Numbered from the stretch's first letter, positions 35,814 through 47,521 are shown. The stretch is DNA of 64,000 nucleotides from Ancylobacter sonchi (GCF_018390695.1 NZ_JAHBGF010000020.1:620001-684000), one strand, 5' to 3'. Numbers and translations are program-made. Notes: generated from the sequence alone by a model not told the origin.

Positions 35814-36821
35814 ATGATCCGTTCCATGCAGCGGAGCGCGCCGGCGCGCTTCGCTTCGTTCGGGCACGCCGTGCGCCGCGGCATCGGAGGCGCCGTGTTC
35901 GTCGCCGCGCTCGCCAGCGCGGGTGTCGCACAGGCGCAGCAGACCACCGTGACCATCCCGGCGTCGCCGGGCGGCGGCTGGGACAACACGGCCCGCATGA
36001 CGATGCAGGTCCTCCAGAAGGAGAAGCTGGTCACCGGCGGCATCCAGTTCGTCAACAAGGGCGGCGGCGTCGGCATCATCGGGCTCACCGATTTCGTCCG
36101 TAACAACAAGGGCAACGACAACGCCCTGATGTTCATGGGCGTGATCATGCTGTCGAGCATCCTGACCAACCGCTCGGCCATCACCATGGACGACGTGGCG
36201 CCGCTGGCGCGGCTGACCCGCGAATACAACGCCGTCGCGGTGCCGACGGATTCGCCGATCAAGACCACGGCGGACCTCGTGGCCGAGCTCAAGAAGGATC
36301 CCGGCGCGTTCGCGGTCGGCGGCTCGGGGGTCGGCACCGTCGACCACCTGACGATGGCGCTGATCGCCAAGACGCAGGGAATTCCCGCCAACAAGTTGAA
36401 TTTCATCGCCTTTAGCGGCGGCGAGATCGTGCCCGCGCTGGTCGGCGGGAAGATCAAGGCGGCGGTCTCCGGTCTTTCCGAGCTCTATCCGCTGGCGCAG
36501 GCCGGGCGTATCCGCCTCATCGCGGTGACCTCGGACAACCGCCTGCCGGGCGTGGACGTTCCCACGCTGAAGGAAGCCGGCCTCGACGTCTCCGTGAGCA
36601 ACTGGCGCGGCGTCGTCGGAGCGCCCGGCATGAGCGCGGCGGCCCGCAAGGAGTGGATCGGCCGGTTCGAGACCATGGCCAAGTCGCCGGAATGGGCGGC
36701 GGCGCTGGAAAAGCAGGGCATGGAGAATGCCTATCTCGGCGGCGAGGCGTTCTCGACCTTCATCGCGTCGGAAAACCAGAACTGGCAAGGGCTTCTGAAG
36801 GAAGCCGGCCTCGTCAACTGA
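35814..36821 (+). CDS. tctC: Tripartite tricarboxylate transporter receptor TctC (second system), 335 aa
   Basis: Periplasmic Bug-family binding protein. The signal peptide (GGAVFVAALASAGVAQAQ) cleaves near residue 42. Family blocks are TIPASPGGGWDNTARM, FVNKGGGVGIIGL and the ligand loop FAVGGSGVGTVDH. AGGAGA precedes the ATG at 35814. The imported acid is probably the substrate of the aconitase/PrpF/lyase set in the same island. It shares only family-level similarity with the TctC at 18.8 kb. Confidence 0.92.
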   Translation: MIRSMQRSAPARFASFGHAVRRGIGGAVFVAALASAGVAQAQQTTVTIPASPGGGWDNTARMTMQVLQKEKLVTGGIQFVNKGGGVGIIGLTDFVRNNKGNDNALMFMGVIMLSSILTNRSAITMDDVAPLARLTREYNAVAVPTDSPIKTTADLVAELKKDPGAFAVGGSGVGTVDHLTMALIAKTQGIPANKLNFIAFSGGEIVPALVGGKIKAAVSGLSELYPLAQAGRIRLIAVTSDNRLPGVDVPTLKEAGLDVSVSNWRGVVGAPGMSAAARKEWIGRFETMAKSPEWAAALEKQGMENAYLGGEAFSTFIASENQNWQGLLKEAGLVN

Positions 36822-36840
36822 CGACGCGGGAGGTAGGGCG

Positions 36841-37341
36841 ATGAGCGCTGGCGTATCGCCGCGTCCCTGGTGGGTACCCGGAGGCGTGATCGCCTTCGGG
36901 GGCGTCATGCTCTACGGGGCGACACAGCTTGGCCAGTCCGACGCCCATTCGGGCGTGGGGCCCGGCCTGTTCGTGACGATCATCGGCATCGCCCTCGTCG
37001 TCCTCGGCGTGGCGCTCGGCGTGCAGGTCGCGCGGGGCGTCGCCTTCACCTCGCCGGAGGGCGAGGACGCGTATGGTGAGGTGGACGATGAGGACAGGAC
37101 CCACCGTGGACCGCTGCTCCTCGCCATCGCCTCGCTGGCGGCACCGCTGGTGTTGATGCAGGCCGCCGGCTTTCCCGTCACCGCCGCGGTGGTGTTCGCC
37201 GGCGTCGCTCGTGCCTTCGGCTCCCGGCGGCCAGTTGTCGACATTCTGACCGGCGCGGTGCTGGGCGCCGTGGCCTGGTTCTTCTTCAACTGGCTCGGCG
37301 TCAATCTCGGCCCGTTCCTGCCGCTGCTGTCGGAGCGCTGA
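36841..37341 (+). CDS. tctB: Tripartite tricarboxylate transporter small subunit TctB (second system), 166 aa
   Basis: Four hydrophobic segments. The motif [17 protein letters not shown] follows the first segment, a charged loop ([18 protein letters not shown]) the second, and the end [14 protein letters not shown] is typical. It lies 19 bp after tctC and 2 bp before tctA. Confidence 0.88.
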   Translation: MSAGVSPRPWWVPGGVIAFGGVMLYGATQLGQSDAHSGVGPGLFVTIIGIALVVLGVALGVQVARGVAFTSPEGEDAYGEVDDEDRTHRGPLLLAIASLAAPLVLMQAAGFPVTAAVVFAGVARAFGSRRPVVDILTGAVLGAVAWFFFNWLGVNLGPFLPLLSER

Positions 37342-37343
37342 CC

Positions 37344-38870
37344 ATGTCGACCCTCGACCTGCTGCTGCACGGCTTCGGCGTCGCCTTCCAGCCGATCAAC
37401 CTGCTGATGGCCTTCATCGGCAGCCTGCTCGGCACCGCCATCGGCGTGCTGCCGGGAATCGGGCCGGCATTGACCATCGCGCTGCTGATGCCGGTGACCA
37501 CCTCGCTGGAGCCGGCCTCCGCCTTCATCATGTTCGCCGGCATCCTCTACGGCGCGATGTATGGCGGCTCGACCACCTCGATCCTGCTCAACACGCCGGG
37601 CGAGAGCGGGTCGATGATGACCGCGCTCGAAGGCAACCAGATGGCCCGGCGCGGGCGAGGCGCCGCCGCGCTGGCCACCGCCGCCATCGGCTCCTTCGTC
37701 GCCGGCACCATCGGCACGCTGGCACTGTCCTTCGTGGCGCCGGCCGTCTCCGAACTCGCCTTCATCTTCGGGCCGGAGGACTATTTCGCGCTGATGGTGC
37801 TGTCCTTCACCACCATCTCGGTGGTGCTGGGCAATTCGCCGCTGCGCGGCGCCATCGCGGTGGCGGTCGGCCTCGGCCTCGGCGTGATCGGCATCGACGC
37901 GCAGACCGGGCAGTCGCGCCTGACCTTCGGCAGCCTCGACCTGCTCGACGGCATTCCCTTCACCATCGTGCTGGTGTCGCTCTTCGCCGTGGGCGAGATC
38001 ATCTATGTCGCCAGCCGCGGGCCGGAGCGCAGCAGCGGCATGAACCCGCTGAGCGGCGGCATCTGGATGACCAAGGAGGACTGGAAGCGCTCCTGGAAGC
38101 CGTGGTTGCGTGGCACCGCGCTCGGCTTCCCCATCGGCGTGCTGCCGGCCGGCGGCTCGGAGATCCCGACCTTCCTGTCCTATGCGGTGGAGAAGCGTCT
38201 CTCGAAGCACCCGGAAGAGTTCGGCTCCGGCGCCATCGAGGGCGTGGCCGGGCCCGAGGCGGCGAACAACGCGGCGGCGGCCGGCATATTGGTGCCGCTG
38301 CTCACCCTCGGCCTGCCGACCTCGGCGACCTCCGCCATCCTGCTCAGCGCCTTCCAGGGCTATGGGCTGCAGCCGGGCCCGCTGCTGTTCGTGAACAATG
38401 CCGAGCTGGTGTGGGGGCTGATCGCCTCGCTCTATATCGGCAATTTCATGCTGATCGTGCTCAACCTGCCGCTCGCCGGCATGTGGGTGCGGCTCCTGAT
38501 GATCCCGCGCCCGCAGCTCTATGCCGGCATCGTGATCTTCGCCCTGGTCGGCGTATGGGGTTTGTCGACCTCGTGGTTCGACCTGCTGCTGATGTTCACG
38601 ATGGGCCTGCTCGGCTACGCGATGCGGCTTTACGACTTCCCGGCGGCGCCGGTGCTCATCGGGCTCATCCTCGGGCCGATGGCCGAGCAGCAGCTGCGCC
38701 GGGCACTCGCCATCAGCCAGGGCGATCCCACGGCGCTCGTCTCGACGCCGATCTCCGCCACGCTGCTCGGCCTCGCCCTGTGCATCGTGGTGCTGCCGCC
38801 GCTGCTGCGCTACCTCGCCCGGCGCCCCGCCGGCGACGACCGCTACGCCGCATCGCGACCCACGCACTGA
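37344..38870 (+). CDS. tctA: Tripartite tricarboxylate transporter large permease TctA (second system), 508 aa
   Basis: About 12 membrane segments, with the glycine-rich TctA signatures [36 protein letters not shown] and [20 protein letters not shown]. It forms the channel with TctB and takes substrate from TctC. The sequence differs clearly from the other TctA of the window, so the two systems are not a recent duplication. Confidence 0.93.
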   Translation: MSTLDLLLHGFGVAFQPINLLMAFIGSLLGTAIGVLPGIGPALTIALLMPVTTSLEPASAFIMFAGILYGAMYGGSTTSILLNTPGESGSMMTALEGNQMARRGRGAAALATAAIGSFVAGTIGTLALSFVAPAVSELAFIFGPEDYFALMVLSFTTISVVLGNSPLRGAIAVAVGLGLGVIGIDAQTGQSRLTFGSLDLLDGIPFTIVLVSLFAVGEIIYVASRGPERSSGMNPLSGGIWMTKEDWKRSWKPWLRGTALGFPIGVLPAGGSEIPTFLSYAVEKRLSKHPEEFGSGAIEGVAGPEAANNAAAAGILVPLLTLGLPTSATSAILLSAFQGYGLQPGPLLFVNNAELVWGLIASLYIGNFMLIVLNLPLAGMWVRLLMIPRPQLYAGIVIFALVGVWGLSTSWFDLLLMFTMGLLGYAMRLYDFPAAPVLIGLILGPMAEQQLRRALAISQGDPTALVSTPISATLLGLALCIVVLPPLLRYLARRPAGDDRYAASRPTH

Positions 38871-38906
38871 CCTTTTCTGCACCTTCCCCCATTGTCCGAG
38901 GCTGCC

Positions 38907-39776
38907 ATGACCGAAACCGTCCACCGCCGCTTCCGCCGCCAGGTCGCCGAGCGTCGCGGCCTGCTGCTGCCGGGCGCCGCCAACGCGCTCGCCGCGCGGG
39001 TGATCGCCGACATGGGCTATGAGGCGGTGTATCTGTCGGGGGCGGGCCTGACCAATACCTTCCTCGGCGTGCCGGATCTCGGCTTCGTCAGCCTGCCGGA
39101 AATCGCCCAGCATACCGCCGCGATTGCCGACGTGGTCGACATCCCGATCGTCGTCGACGCCGACACCGGCTTCGGCAACGCGCTGAACGTCCAGCACACG
39201 GTGCGGGTGCTGGAGCGGGCCGGCGCCAGCGCGATCCAGCTGGAGGACCAGGTTTCGCCGAAGCGCTGCGGCCACTTCACCGGCAAGGACGTAGTGCCGG
39301 CGAGCGAGATGGTGTCGAAGATCAAGGCCGCGGTGGATGCGCGCCATGACGGCGACCTGATGATCATCGCCCGCACCGATGCCCGCGCCGTGGACGGCTT
39401 CCAGGCGGCGGTCGACCGCGCCGGCGCCTATGCCGAGGCCGGGGCCGACATCCTGTTCATCGAGGCGCCGGAGAGCCGCGAGGAAATCCTCGCTTTGCCG
39501 AAGGCGGTCGACGTGCCGCAGCTGATCAACATCGTCGTCGGCGGCCGCACCCCGGCGCTGCCGCGCGCCGAACTGGCCGCCGGCGGCTTCGCGCTGGTGC
39601 TCTACGCCAATGTGGCACTGCAGGGCGCGGTCTATGGCATGCAGAACGCGCTGAAGGGACTGATGGACGCCGGCATCATGGACGAGAGCGCGCCGGTCGC
39701 CTCCTTCAAGGAGCGCCAGCGGCTGGTCCGCAAGGAGGTGTTCGACGATCTCGAACGCCGCTACGCCGCCGGCTGA
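38907..39776 (+). CDS. Isocitrate lyase/PEP mutase-family lyase (2-methylisocitrate lyase-like), 289 aa
   Basis: TIM-barrel carbon-carbon lyase. The Mg site is VVDADTGFGN (D84, D86), followed by EDQVSPKRCGH, where K119-R120-C121-G-H123 is the catalytic loop of lyases in this superfamily. The length is that of PrpB and dimethylmalate lyase, not of full isocitrate lyase. It would split a methylisocitrate- or isocitrate-like product of the aconitase into succinate plus a 2-oxo acid. No prpC is present, so this is not a standard methylcitrate cycle. Last gene of the island. Confidence 0.88.
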   Translation: MTETVHRRFRRQVAERRGLLLPGAANALAARVIADMGYEAVYLSGAGLTNTFLGVPDLGFVSLPEIAQHTAAIADVVDIPIVVDADTGFGNALNVQHTVRVLERAGASAIQLEDQVSPKRCGHFTGKDVVPASEMVSKIKAAVDARHDGDLMIIARTDARAVDGFQAAVDRAGAYAEAGADILFIEAPESREEILALPKAVDVPQLINIVVGGRTPALPRAELAAGGFALVLYANVALQGAVYGMQNALKGLMDAGIMDESAPVASFKERQRLVRKEVFDDLERRYAAG

Positions 39777-39789
39777 ACGAGAGAGGCTT

Positions 39790-39812
39790 CCTGCCGGTCC
39801 GGGACCGGCAGG
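39790..39812. terminator. Perfect inverted repeat between convergent operons
   Basis: Arms CCTGCCGGTCC and GGACCGGCAGG (11 bp each) around a single central base, so a 9-bp stem with a 5-base loop is likely. It lies between the convergent ends of the lyase and the fused permease. It has no U-run on either strand, so it may act as a bidirectional barrier rather than a classical terminator. Confidence 0.6.
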
Positions 39813-39837
39813 GAACCGGACGTATAGCCCGGCCGTA

Positions 39838-41574
39838 TCAGCGCCCCGAGCCGGCCCCGGCCGCCGAGGCGCGGTTGAGCAGCCGGTTGCAGATCACGAT
39901 GGCGAGCAGCGAACCGACGCCGACCAGCGTGAAGATGGCGTTCACCGACGGGGTGAAGCCGAAGCGCATCTGGTTCCACACCCAGATCGGCAAGGTGGGC
40001 GAGGTTCCCGACAGGAACAGCGTCACCATCACGTCGTCGGCCGACAGGGTGAAGCCGAGCAGCGCACCGCCGACGATCGCGCCCCGGATCGACGGGAACA
40101 GCACGTGGACGAAGGTCTGCCAGTGGTTGGCGCCGGCATCCATCGAGGCTTCCAGCAGCGCCCCGTCAAGCCGGCGCAGCCGCGCCAGCACGATCATCAG
40201 CACCACCGGCATGACGAAGCTGGCCTGCCCGATGACGATGCGCCCGACGCCGGAGGGAATCTGAGCCAGCTGCGTCGCCAGCACCATGACGATGCCGAGC
40301 ACGACGCCGGGAATGGCGACCGGCAGCGCCAGCGCGAACTCGAAGAAACGCGCCTGCCGCACCCGTCCATAGTGGATGGCGAAGGCGAAGCCGGTGGCCG
40401 TCACGGTGGAGGCCAGCACCACGCAGACACCGACGACGAGGCTGCGCTGCACCGCCTCCAACATGCTGCCATTCTCGGCCAGCTCGCCATACCAGCGCAG
40501 CGTCGCCCCGCTGAGCGGGAAGGCCTGCACCGAGGAATCGTTGAACGACATCAGCACCATGAGCGCGAGCGGCGCGTAGAGGAACAGATAGGGCAGGGCG
40601 AAGGCCACCGCCGCGCCCGCCCGCAGCAGCCGCCGGCCGGGGGACAGGCGATGCGCCGCGACCGGCGGCCGGGCGCCCTCGTCGCCCATCAGCACCCCCT
40701 TGGTCTGGCCCGCCCACATCACCACGGCCAGCACCACGCCGACGCTGACCATCAGGCACACCGCGATCGCCGAGCCATAGGGCCAGTTGTTGGCGATGCC
40801 GAACTGCGAGGCGATCACCATGCCGATCATGGTGCCGTCGATGCCGCCGACCATGGAGGGGGTGATGTAGTCGCCCACCGTCATCAGGAAGGCGAGCGAG
40901 AAGCCGATGGCGACGGCCGGCCGCGACAGCGGCCACACCACATGGCGGAAGGTCTGCCAGGCGGAGGCGCCGCTGTCCTGCGAGGCCTCGATCAGCGAAT
41001 GCGGGATCTTCTCCAGCGCGGTGAAGATGGCGATGAAGCAGAACGGAATCGAGATGTAGGTGTAGGTGAGCAGCACCGAGAAGCCGGTGTAGAGGAAGGC
41101 CTCGCTCGGCTGGTCGAGGATGCCGCTGCCGACGAGGAACGAGTTCAGTATGCCGTTCTGGCCGAGGATCATCCGCCAGGCGAAGACGCGCATCAGAAGG
41201 CTGATCCACAGCGGGATGATCACCAGCAGCACCAGCACCGAGCGGTTCTTCTGCACCACGCGCGCGGCGTAATAGGCCATCGGATAGGCGATGAGGCAGC
41301 CTATGGCGGCGGCACCGAAACTGGTGGCCAGCGTCTTCACCAGCAGGAACTGGAAGCTCGCCGACTTCCACAGCCGCAGATAGCTGGCGATCGTGGGGTC
41401 GAAGGCGATCATCCCGTTGGAGGTGCGCAGGAAGCTGGTGCCGATCAGCAGCAGGTTCGGCACCAGAACGAGGACGATGAACCAGGCATAGACCGGCCAG
41501 CCGAGCAGGCTGATCCGGTGGAGGCGCATGGGGCGGGTGGCGGGCATCGGCAGGTCGGAGGCGATGTCAGCCAT
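39838..41574 (-). CDS. Fused PotB-PotC type ABC permease, 578 aa
   Basis: Two complete permease domains in one chain, each with about six membrane segments. The first half (about 25-290) has the coupling loop IEASQDSGASAWQTFRHVVW. The second half (about 310-570) has LEASMDAGANHWQTFVHVLF. In most polyamine-type systems, including module B of this window, these are two proteins. The join is the polar stretch around GDEGARPPVAAHRLSPG. The start overlaps the ATPase stop by 8 bp. Last gene of the PotD-PotA-permease operon of module A. Confidence 0.9.
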   Translation of the reverse strand: MADIASDLPMPATRPMRLHRISLLGWPVYAWFIVLVLVPNLLLIGTSFLRTSNGMIAFDPTIASYLRLWKSASFQFLLVKTLATSFGAAAIGCLIAYPMAYYAARVVQKNRSVLVLLVIIPLWISLLMRVFAWRMILGQNGILNSFLVGSGILDQPSEAFLYTGFSVLLTYTYISIPFCFIAIFTALEKIPHSLIEASQDSGASAWQTFRHVVWPLSRPAVAIGFSLAFLMTVGDYITPSMVGGIDGTMIGMVIASQFGIANNWPYGSAIAVCLMVSVGVVLAVVMWAGQTKGVLMGDEGARPPVAAHRLSPGRRLLRAGAAVAFALPYLFLYAPLALMVLMSFNDSSVQAFPLSGATLRWYGELAENGSMLEAVQRSLVVGVCVVLASTVTATGFAFAIHYGRVRQARFFEFALALPVAIPGVVLGIVMVLATQLAQIPSGVGRIVIGQASFVMPVVLMIVLARLRRLDGALLEASMDAGANHWQTFVHVLFPSIRGAIVGGALLGFTLSADDVMVTLFLSGTSPTLPIWVWNQMRFGFTPSVNAIFTLVGVGSLLAIVICNRLLNRASAAGAGSGR

Positions 41575-42646
41575 GGAACACCGTCGCATTGGCGGCGTCG
41601 AACAGCACCTGCACCGGCTGGCCGGACGCGAAGCGCTCGCCCTCCGCCGAGGGCACGGCGGCGATGATGTTGAGCCCGCCGCACCGCACGTTCACCTCCA
41701 GCGCGTTGCCGAGGAACAGCACGTCCTCGACGGTGCCGGGAACGCTGCAGGATCCCTCCGCCGGCTCGCCGGCCGGGGCGAGGCGCACGCATTCGAAGCG
41801 GATCGCCATGCGCGCCGCGCCCGAGCGCGGCACCGCGACGCCGGGCAGCGGCTTGCCGTCCAGCAGGGCGGTGAGGGCGCCGCCGCGCGGCTCGCAGTCG
41901 ATCGGCAGCAGGTTGGAGCGGCCGACGAACTGGGCGACGAACTCCGAGGAGGGCGCGAAATAGATCTCGCGCGGCGTGCCGAGCTGGGCGATGCGGCCCT
42001 CGCTCATCACCGCCACGCGGTCGGACATGGACAGCGCCTCGCCCTGATCGTGGGTGACATAGACGAAGGCGATGCCGAGCTCGCGCTGGAGCGACACCAG
42101 CATGTGCTGCATCTGCTGGCGCAGGCGCAGGTCCAGCGCGCCGAGCGGCTCGTCGAGCAGCAGCACGCGGGGGCGGCAGACGATGGCGCGGGCGAGCGCG
42201 ATGCGCTGACGCTGGCCGCCGGAGAGCTGGTGCGGCAGGCGGGCGGCGAAGTCGCCCATGCTGACCAGATGGAGGCAGTCGCGCGCCTTGGCGAGACGCT
42301 CGGCCTTGCGCGCGCCGGCCATGCGCAGCGGATAGGCGACGTTCTCCAGAACGTTCATGTGCGGGAACAGCGCGTAGCTCTGGAACACGGTGCGCACGTC
42401 GCGGCGGAACGGCGGGACATCGGTGATGTCCTCGCCGTCCATCAGCACGCGCCCGACATCCGGCCGCTCGAAGCCGGCGATCATGCGCAGCAGCGTGGTC
42501 TTCCCCGAGCCCGAGGGGCCGAGGATGGAGAAGAACTCGCCCGGTGCGACCGCGAGCGACACCCGGTCGAGCGCCGGCCGCGTCGCGCCGTCATAGGTCT
42601 TGTCGATCCGCGCAAGGCTCAGGATCGGCTGCGAGGCATCCGTCAT
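41567..42646 (-). CDS. potA: Spermidine/putrescine-type ABC ATPase (PotA-like), 359 aa
   Basis: Nucleotide-binding domain with Walker A GPSGSGKTT, signature LSGGQRQRIALARA, Walker B LLLDEPLGALD and H-loop VTHDQGEAL, followed by a C-terminal TOBE domain from about residue 280. It drives the fused permease. The family imports polyamines, and also GABA, opines and other amino compounds, so the ligand is open. Confidence 0.92.
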   Translation of the reverse strand: MTDASQPILSLARIDKTYDGATRPALDRVSLAVAPGEFFSILGPSGSGKTTLLRMIAGFERPDVGRVLMDGEDITDVPPFRRDVRTVFQSYALFPHMNVLENVAYPLRMAGARKAERLAKARDCLHLVSMGDFAARLPHQLSGGQRQRIALARAIVCRPRVLLLDEPLGALDLRLRQQMQHMLVSLQRELGIAFVYVTHDQGEALSMSDRVAVMSEGRIAQLGTPREIYFAPSSEFVAQFVGRSNLLPIDCEPRGGALTALLDGKPLPGVAVPRSGAARMAIRFECVRLAPAGEPAEGSCSVPGTVEDVLFLGNALEVNVRCGGLNIIAAVPSAEGERFASGQPVQVLFDAANATVFHG

Positions 42647-42676
42647 CGGTCGGCTCCGTGCTGCAAGGTCAGGGAA

Positions 42677-42695
42677 GGCACGCTCAGAGCGTGCC
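42677..42695 (-). terminator. Stem-loop over the potD stop codon (module A)
   Basis: Arms AGCGTGCC and GGCACGCT with a 3-base loop, overlapping the stop codon of the binding-protein gene and lying before potA. No U-run. It probably stabilises the potD message or attenuates read-through. Confidence 0.6.
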
Positions 42696-43787
42696 GGCCT
42701 TGAAGTCGTTCCACATCTGCAGGCGGCGGTCGAAGTCTTCCGGCTTCTGCAGGATGACCAGCTTCTCCCAGAAGTCGCCGGCCTGCGAATCCGGGATGTT
42801 GGTGCGCTTCAGCGTCGCCTCGGTCACGCCGCCGCTCTTGGCCTCGGTGAGATCGAGCACGCCGTTATTGGTCGAGGCCTCGATGAAGCGCGCCTGCCAT
42901 TTGACGGCGAGGTTGTCGTTCATGAACTTGTAGACGATGTCGCGGTTGCCCTTCTTGGAGACGCCGGCGCAGTCGATCCAGGTGGGGGTGCCTTCCTTGG
43001 GCAGCGAGTAGTTGAAGTTCTTGCCCTTGTCCTGCAGCGAGGTGACGACGGCGATGTTCTGGCAATAGCCGATCACCGCGTCGCCGGCGGCGTAGATGGT
43101 GGTGGCGTCGTCGAAGCCGCGCGCGATGGTGCGCACCTGCTGGCGAAGCGTGCGCAGGGCTTTCTCGCAGGCCTCGAAATCCGCATCGGTCAGGTTGAAC
43201 GGGTCCTTGGCGCCGACATGGAGCGCGATCATCGGGAAGACGATGGTGCAGTCGTCGAACACGTTGACCTTGCCGCGATACTGCTCGTCCCACAGCGCCG
43301 CCCAGGTGTCGGGCGACTTGATGGTGTCGGCGTTGAACATCAGCGGCTGGGTGCCCCAGTTATAGGGTACGCCGACGATGTCGCCGTCGACATTGGTGTA
43401 CTTCTTCCAGTCGAGCTTGGAGGTGATGTTGGCGATGTTCGGCACCTTGGAGGTGTCGAACGGCACGATCAGCCCGGCTTGCTTGAAGCGCGGCAGCGAA
43501 CCGGTCTCGATATACATGATGTCCGGCTGCACGGCGCCGGAGAAGGGCTGCGAGAACAGTTCGTCGACCGAGCCGATGACGACGGGCTTCACCTCGACAC
43601 CGTTCGCCTCGCTCCATTCCTTGCACCAGGCCGGGTCGTGATAGGTCTCCCAGGTGAGCAGCACGATGGGATCCTGCGCATAGGCCCGGCGCAGCACGCC
43701 GGGAGCGGCCAGTGCGGCGGCGGCCGCGCCCATGCCCTTCATGACACTGCGTCGCGAGGGCACCCAGCCTGCGTTTTGGAAGGTCAT
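42684..43787 (-). CDS. potD: Spermidine/putrescine-type periplasmic binding protein (PotD-like), 367 aa
   Basis: Family-1/8 binding protein with an apparent Tat signal (SRRSVMKGMGAAAAALAAP, cleavage after AYA). The mature part starts PIVLLTWETYHDPAWCKEW and includes VPYNWGTQPLMFNAD, typical of PotD-like proteins. It captures an amine or amino compound for the fused permease. AGGGG precedes the ATG. A -24/-12 sigma54 promoter lies 45 bp upstream, and a sigma54 activator gene follows immediately, so induction by that activator is likely. Confidence 0.9.
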   Translation of the reverse strand: MTFQNAGWVPSRRSVMKGMGAAAAALAAPGVLRRAYAQDPIVLLTWETYHDPAWCKEWSEANGVEVKPVVIGSVDELFSQPFSGAVQPDIMYIETGSLPRFKQAGLIVPFDTSKVPNIANITSKLDWKKYTNVDGDIVGVPYNWGTQPLMFNADTIKSPDTWAALWDEQYRGKVNVFDDCTIVFPMIALHVGAKDPFNLTDADFEACEKALRTLRQQVRTIARGFDDATTIYAAGDAVIGYCQNIAVVTSLQDKGKNFNYSLPKEGTPTWIDCAGVSKKGNRDIVYKFMNDNLAVKWQARFIEASTNNGVLDLTEAKSGGVTEATLKRTNIPDSQAGDFWEKLVILQKPEDFDRRLQMWNDFKAGTL

Positions 43788-43831
43788 TTTTATCCCCTGT
43801 GTTCGAGCCTTTGTGGCCTGAGTCGGGGTTC

Positions 43832-43847
43832 GGCAACTATCGTGCCA
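43832..43847 (-). promoter_or_regulatory. Sigma54 (-24/-12) promoter of the potD operon (module A)
   Basis: Read on the minus strand it is TGGCAC-GATAG-TTGCC, matching the consensus at 15 of 16 positions if the last W is counted. The predicted transcription start is near 43821, giving a leader of about 34 nt before the ATG at 43787. Confidence 0.8.
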
Positions 43848-44088
43848 GACCTTTTTTCTGCGGTCACAATAGATGAAATGCGAGGTCCCGGAGCGTATAT
43901 AGTGCATATTGGAATGTAATAAATTTTATTTATAAGTAATATTTACGAGGGGGGCCAGATGTATCCCCCGATCGCGGGTCGATGCGCGCCGATGTCCGCA
44001 GGCCGGCGGATCGCGTGGCGGCGACGCTGTTTCAGGGGTGAGGCGCGGCGTGTCGCAGCCGCGCGACAGCGCGCGGCAAGGGCGCGCG
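43848..44088. promoter_or_regulatory. AT-rich spacer between potD promoter and activator gene
   Basis: 241 bp without a gene. It contains an AT-rich patch (about 43900-43945) suitable for IHF-type bending and a G6/C5 inverted repeat at 43949-43969 that may end the activator transcript on the minus strand. The upstream activator site for the potD promoter should lie here but was not identified. Confidence 0.4.
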
Positions 44089-46134
<2,046 letters not shown>

Positions 46135-46225
46135 TTCCGGCTCCGGTTGCGTTCCCCCGCCTAAATTCTGCGCAGCACAAAGTTTGATCGTCAACCCATT
46201 GTCCCCGGCTTCGCGCGCTCGATAT

Positions 46226-46249
46226 GAAAAGGGCCGGCTGAGCCGGCCC
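46226..46249 (-). terminator. Rho-independent terminator after the lactone-oxidase-like gene
   Basis: On the minus strand the stem GGGCCGGC-TCA-GCCGGCCC is followed directly by TTTTC. It lies four bases after the stop of the flavoprotein gene, so it separates the LLM operon from the activator gene. Confidence 0.85.
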
Positions 46250-46252
46250 GCC

Positions 46253-47521
46253 TCATGCGAAGAGCATCCGCAGATGGTCGTTGAGAAAGACCCCGTCGGG
46301 ATCCATCTCGCGGCGTAGCCGCTTGAACGCATCGTATTTCGGGTAGATGCGCTCCAGCCGCTCCGGCGTCATGAAGTGATGCTTGCCCCAATGCGGGCGG
46401 GCATCGTAGCGGTCGAGGATCGCGTCGGCGTCGCGCAGCATGCCCCAGGTCCATTCCTCCAGCGGGCCGGAGATGGAGAGCGCATAGCCGTCGCGCTCGG
46501 CATAGGCCGACATATAGGTGTCGTCGCCCTTCACCGCGCGGCATTCGACCGGGTAGATCGCATTGGGATACCTGGTCTGGAACATGTGCCGGACCTCCGC
46601 GAAGCATTCCTCGAAGCGGCCGAACGGCACGGCGTATTCGATCTCGCGGAAGTTCGGGATGTAGTCGTTGGGGTAGATGATCGAGGAATGGTCGAACTCC
46701 ACCCCCGGCCCGATCTCCGGCGCCGGCTCATCTACCGGTACGGCGTTGTAGGTGCGCATGTGGCAGATGTCGAAGTCGCGCGTCGCCCTGGAGGGCACCT
46801 TGCCGCCCGGCAGCTCGTAGAGATCGGCGGATTCCCTGAGCGGCAGCCAGAAGAACCAGAAGGTCCGGTTCTCGTCGAGTAGCTGGTGCAGGTTGCCGAT
46901 GCAGTCCTCGGTGTCGGTGTTCCAGGAGCGCTTGTAGATATTGTAGGACGGCACCGCCTGGATGGTCAGCGACACCACGAGGCCGAACATGCCGATCGAG
47001 GTCTTGAACGCCTTGAACAGCTCGCCATCAGCGGGCGAGAGGTCGCGGAGCTCGCCGTCGGCGGTGACGATGCGCGCGCCGACCAGCTGGGCGGAGAGGC
47101 ACGGCAGCTTCTTGCCGGCGCCATGGGTGCCGGTCATCAGCGCGCCGACGATCGCCTGCCGGTCGATGTCGCCCTGATTGTTGAGCGACATGCCCTGCTC
47201 GCGCAGATATTTGGTCAGCGCGCTGATGCGCATGCCGGGGCGCACCGTGACCTGCAGCTTCTCCCTGTCGACCGAGACGACCTGATTGAAGTCGTCGAAG
47301 TCGATATGGACGCCGGGGGTCGGCACGATGGCGGGGTTGGAGTGGCCCGCGCCGCTGGCGCGGACCGGCAGGCCGCGCCGGCGCGCCTCGCGCACGATGG
47401 CGCAGACCTCCTCCTCGGAGGTGGGTCGCGCGGTGTGGCGCGGCACGAAATATTGCTCGCCGAACCAGTTCCACCAGAGCTTGCCGGGCTGGAGCAGAGC
47501 GGTCTTGTCCATGGTCGTCAT
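46253..47521 (-). CDS. FAD-linked oxidase (aldonolactone/L-gulonolactone oxidase-like), 422 aa
   Basis: VAO-type flavoprotein. The FAD-binding half has RASGAGHSNPAIVPTPG, then NNQGDIDRQAIVGALMTGTH. The C-terminal ALO domain ends with ARPHWGKHHFM and DPDGVFLNDHLRMLF, the hallmark of aldonolactone oxidases. It oxidises a lactone or polyol-like hydroxyl with oxygen or another acceptor. It follows the LLM gene by 29 bp under the same sigma54 promoter and ends in a terminator, so the two form a dedicated pair. Confidence 0.85.
   Translation of the reverse strand: MTTMDKTALLQPGKLWWNWFGEQYFVPRHTARPTSEEEVCAIVREARRRGLPVRASGAGHSNPAIVPTPGVHIDFDDFNQVVSVDREKLQVTVRPGMRISALTKYLREQGMSLNNQGDIDRQAIVGALMTGTHGAGKKLPCLSAQLVGARIVTADGELRDLSPADGELFKAFKTSIGMFGLVVSLTIQAVPSYNIYKRSWNTDTEDCIGNLHQLLDENRTFWFFWLPLRESADLYELPGGKVPSRATRDFDICHMRTYNAVPVDEPAPEIGPGVEFDHSSIIYPNDYIPNFREIEYAVPFGRFEECFAEVRHMFQTRYPNAIYPVECRAVKGDDTYMSAYAERDGYALSISGPLEEWTWGMLRDADAILDRYDARPHWGKHHFMTPERLERIYPKYDAFKRLRREMDPDGVFLNDHLRMLFA

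Noticed and set aside
37234-37243. Another TGTCGACA inside tctB
   Set aside because: It lies within coding sequence away from any start and is likely a chance match, so it was not counted as an operator.
36912-39347. 811-codon open frame on the minus strand
   Set aside because: It is the antisense of tctB, tctA and the lyase, whose domains are unmistakable. Its His/Arg/Gln-rich translation is typical of antisense frames in GC-rich DNA.
39790-39812. Inverted repeat as a possible recombination or attachment site
   Set aside because: A single symmetrical GC-rich hairpin between convergent gene ends fits a transcription barrier better. No integrase or direct repeats accompany it.
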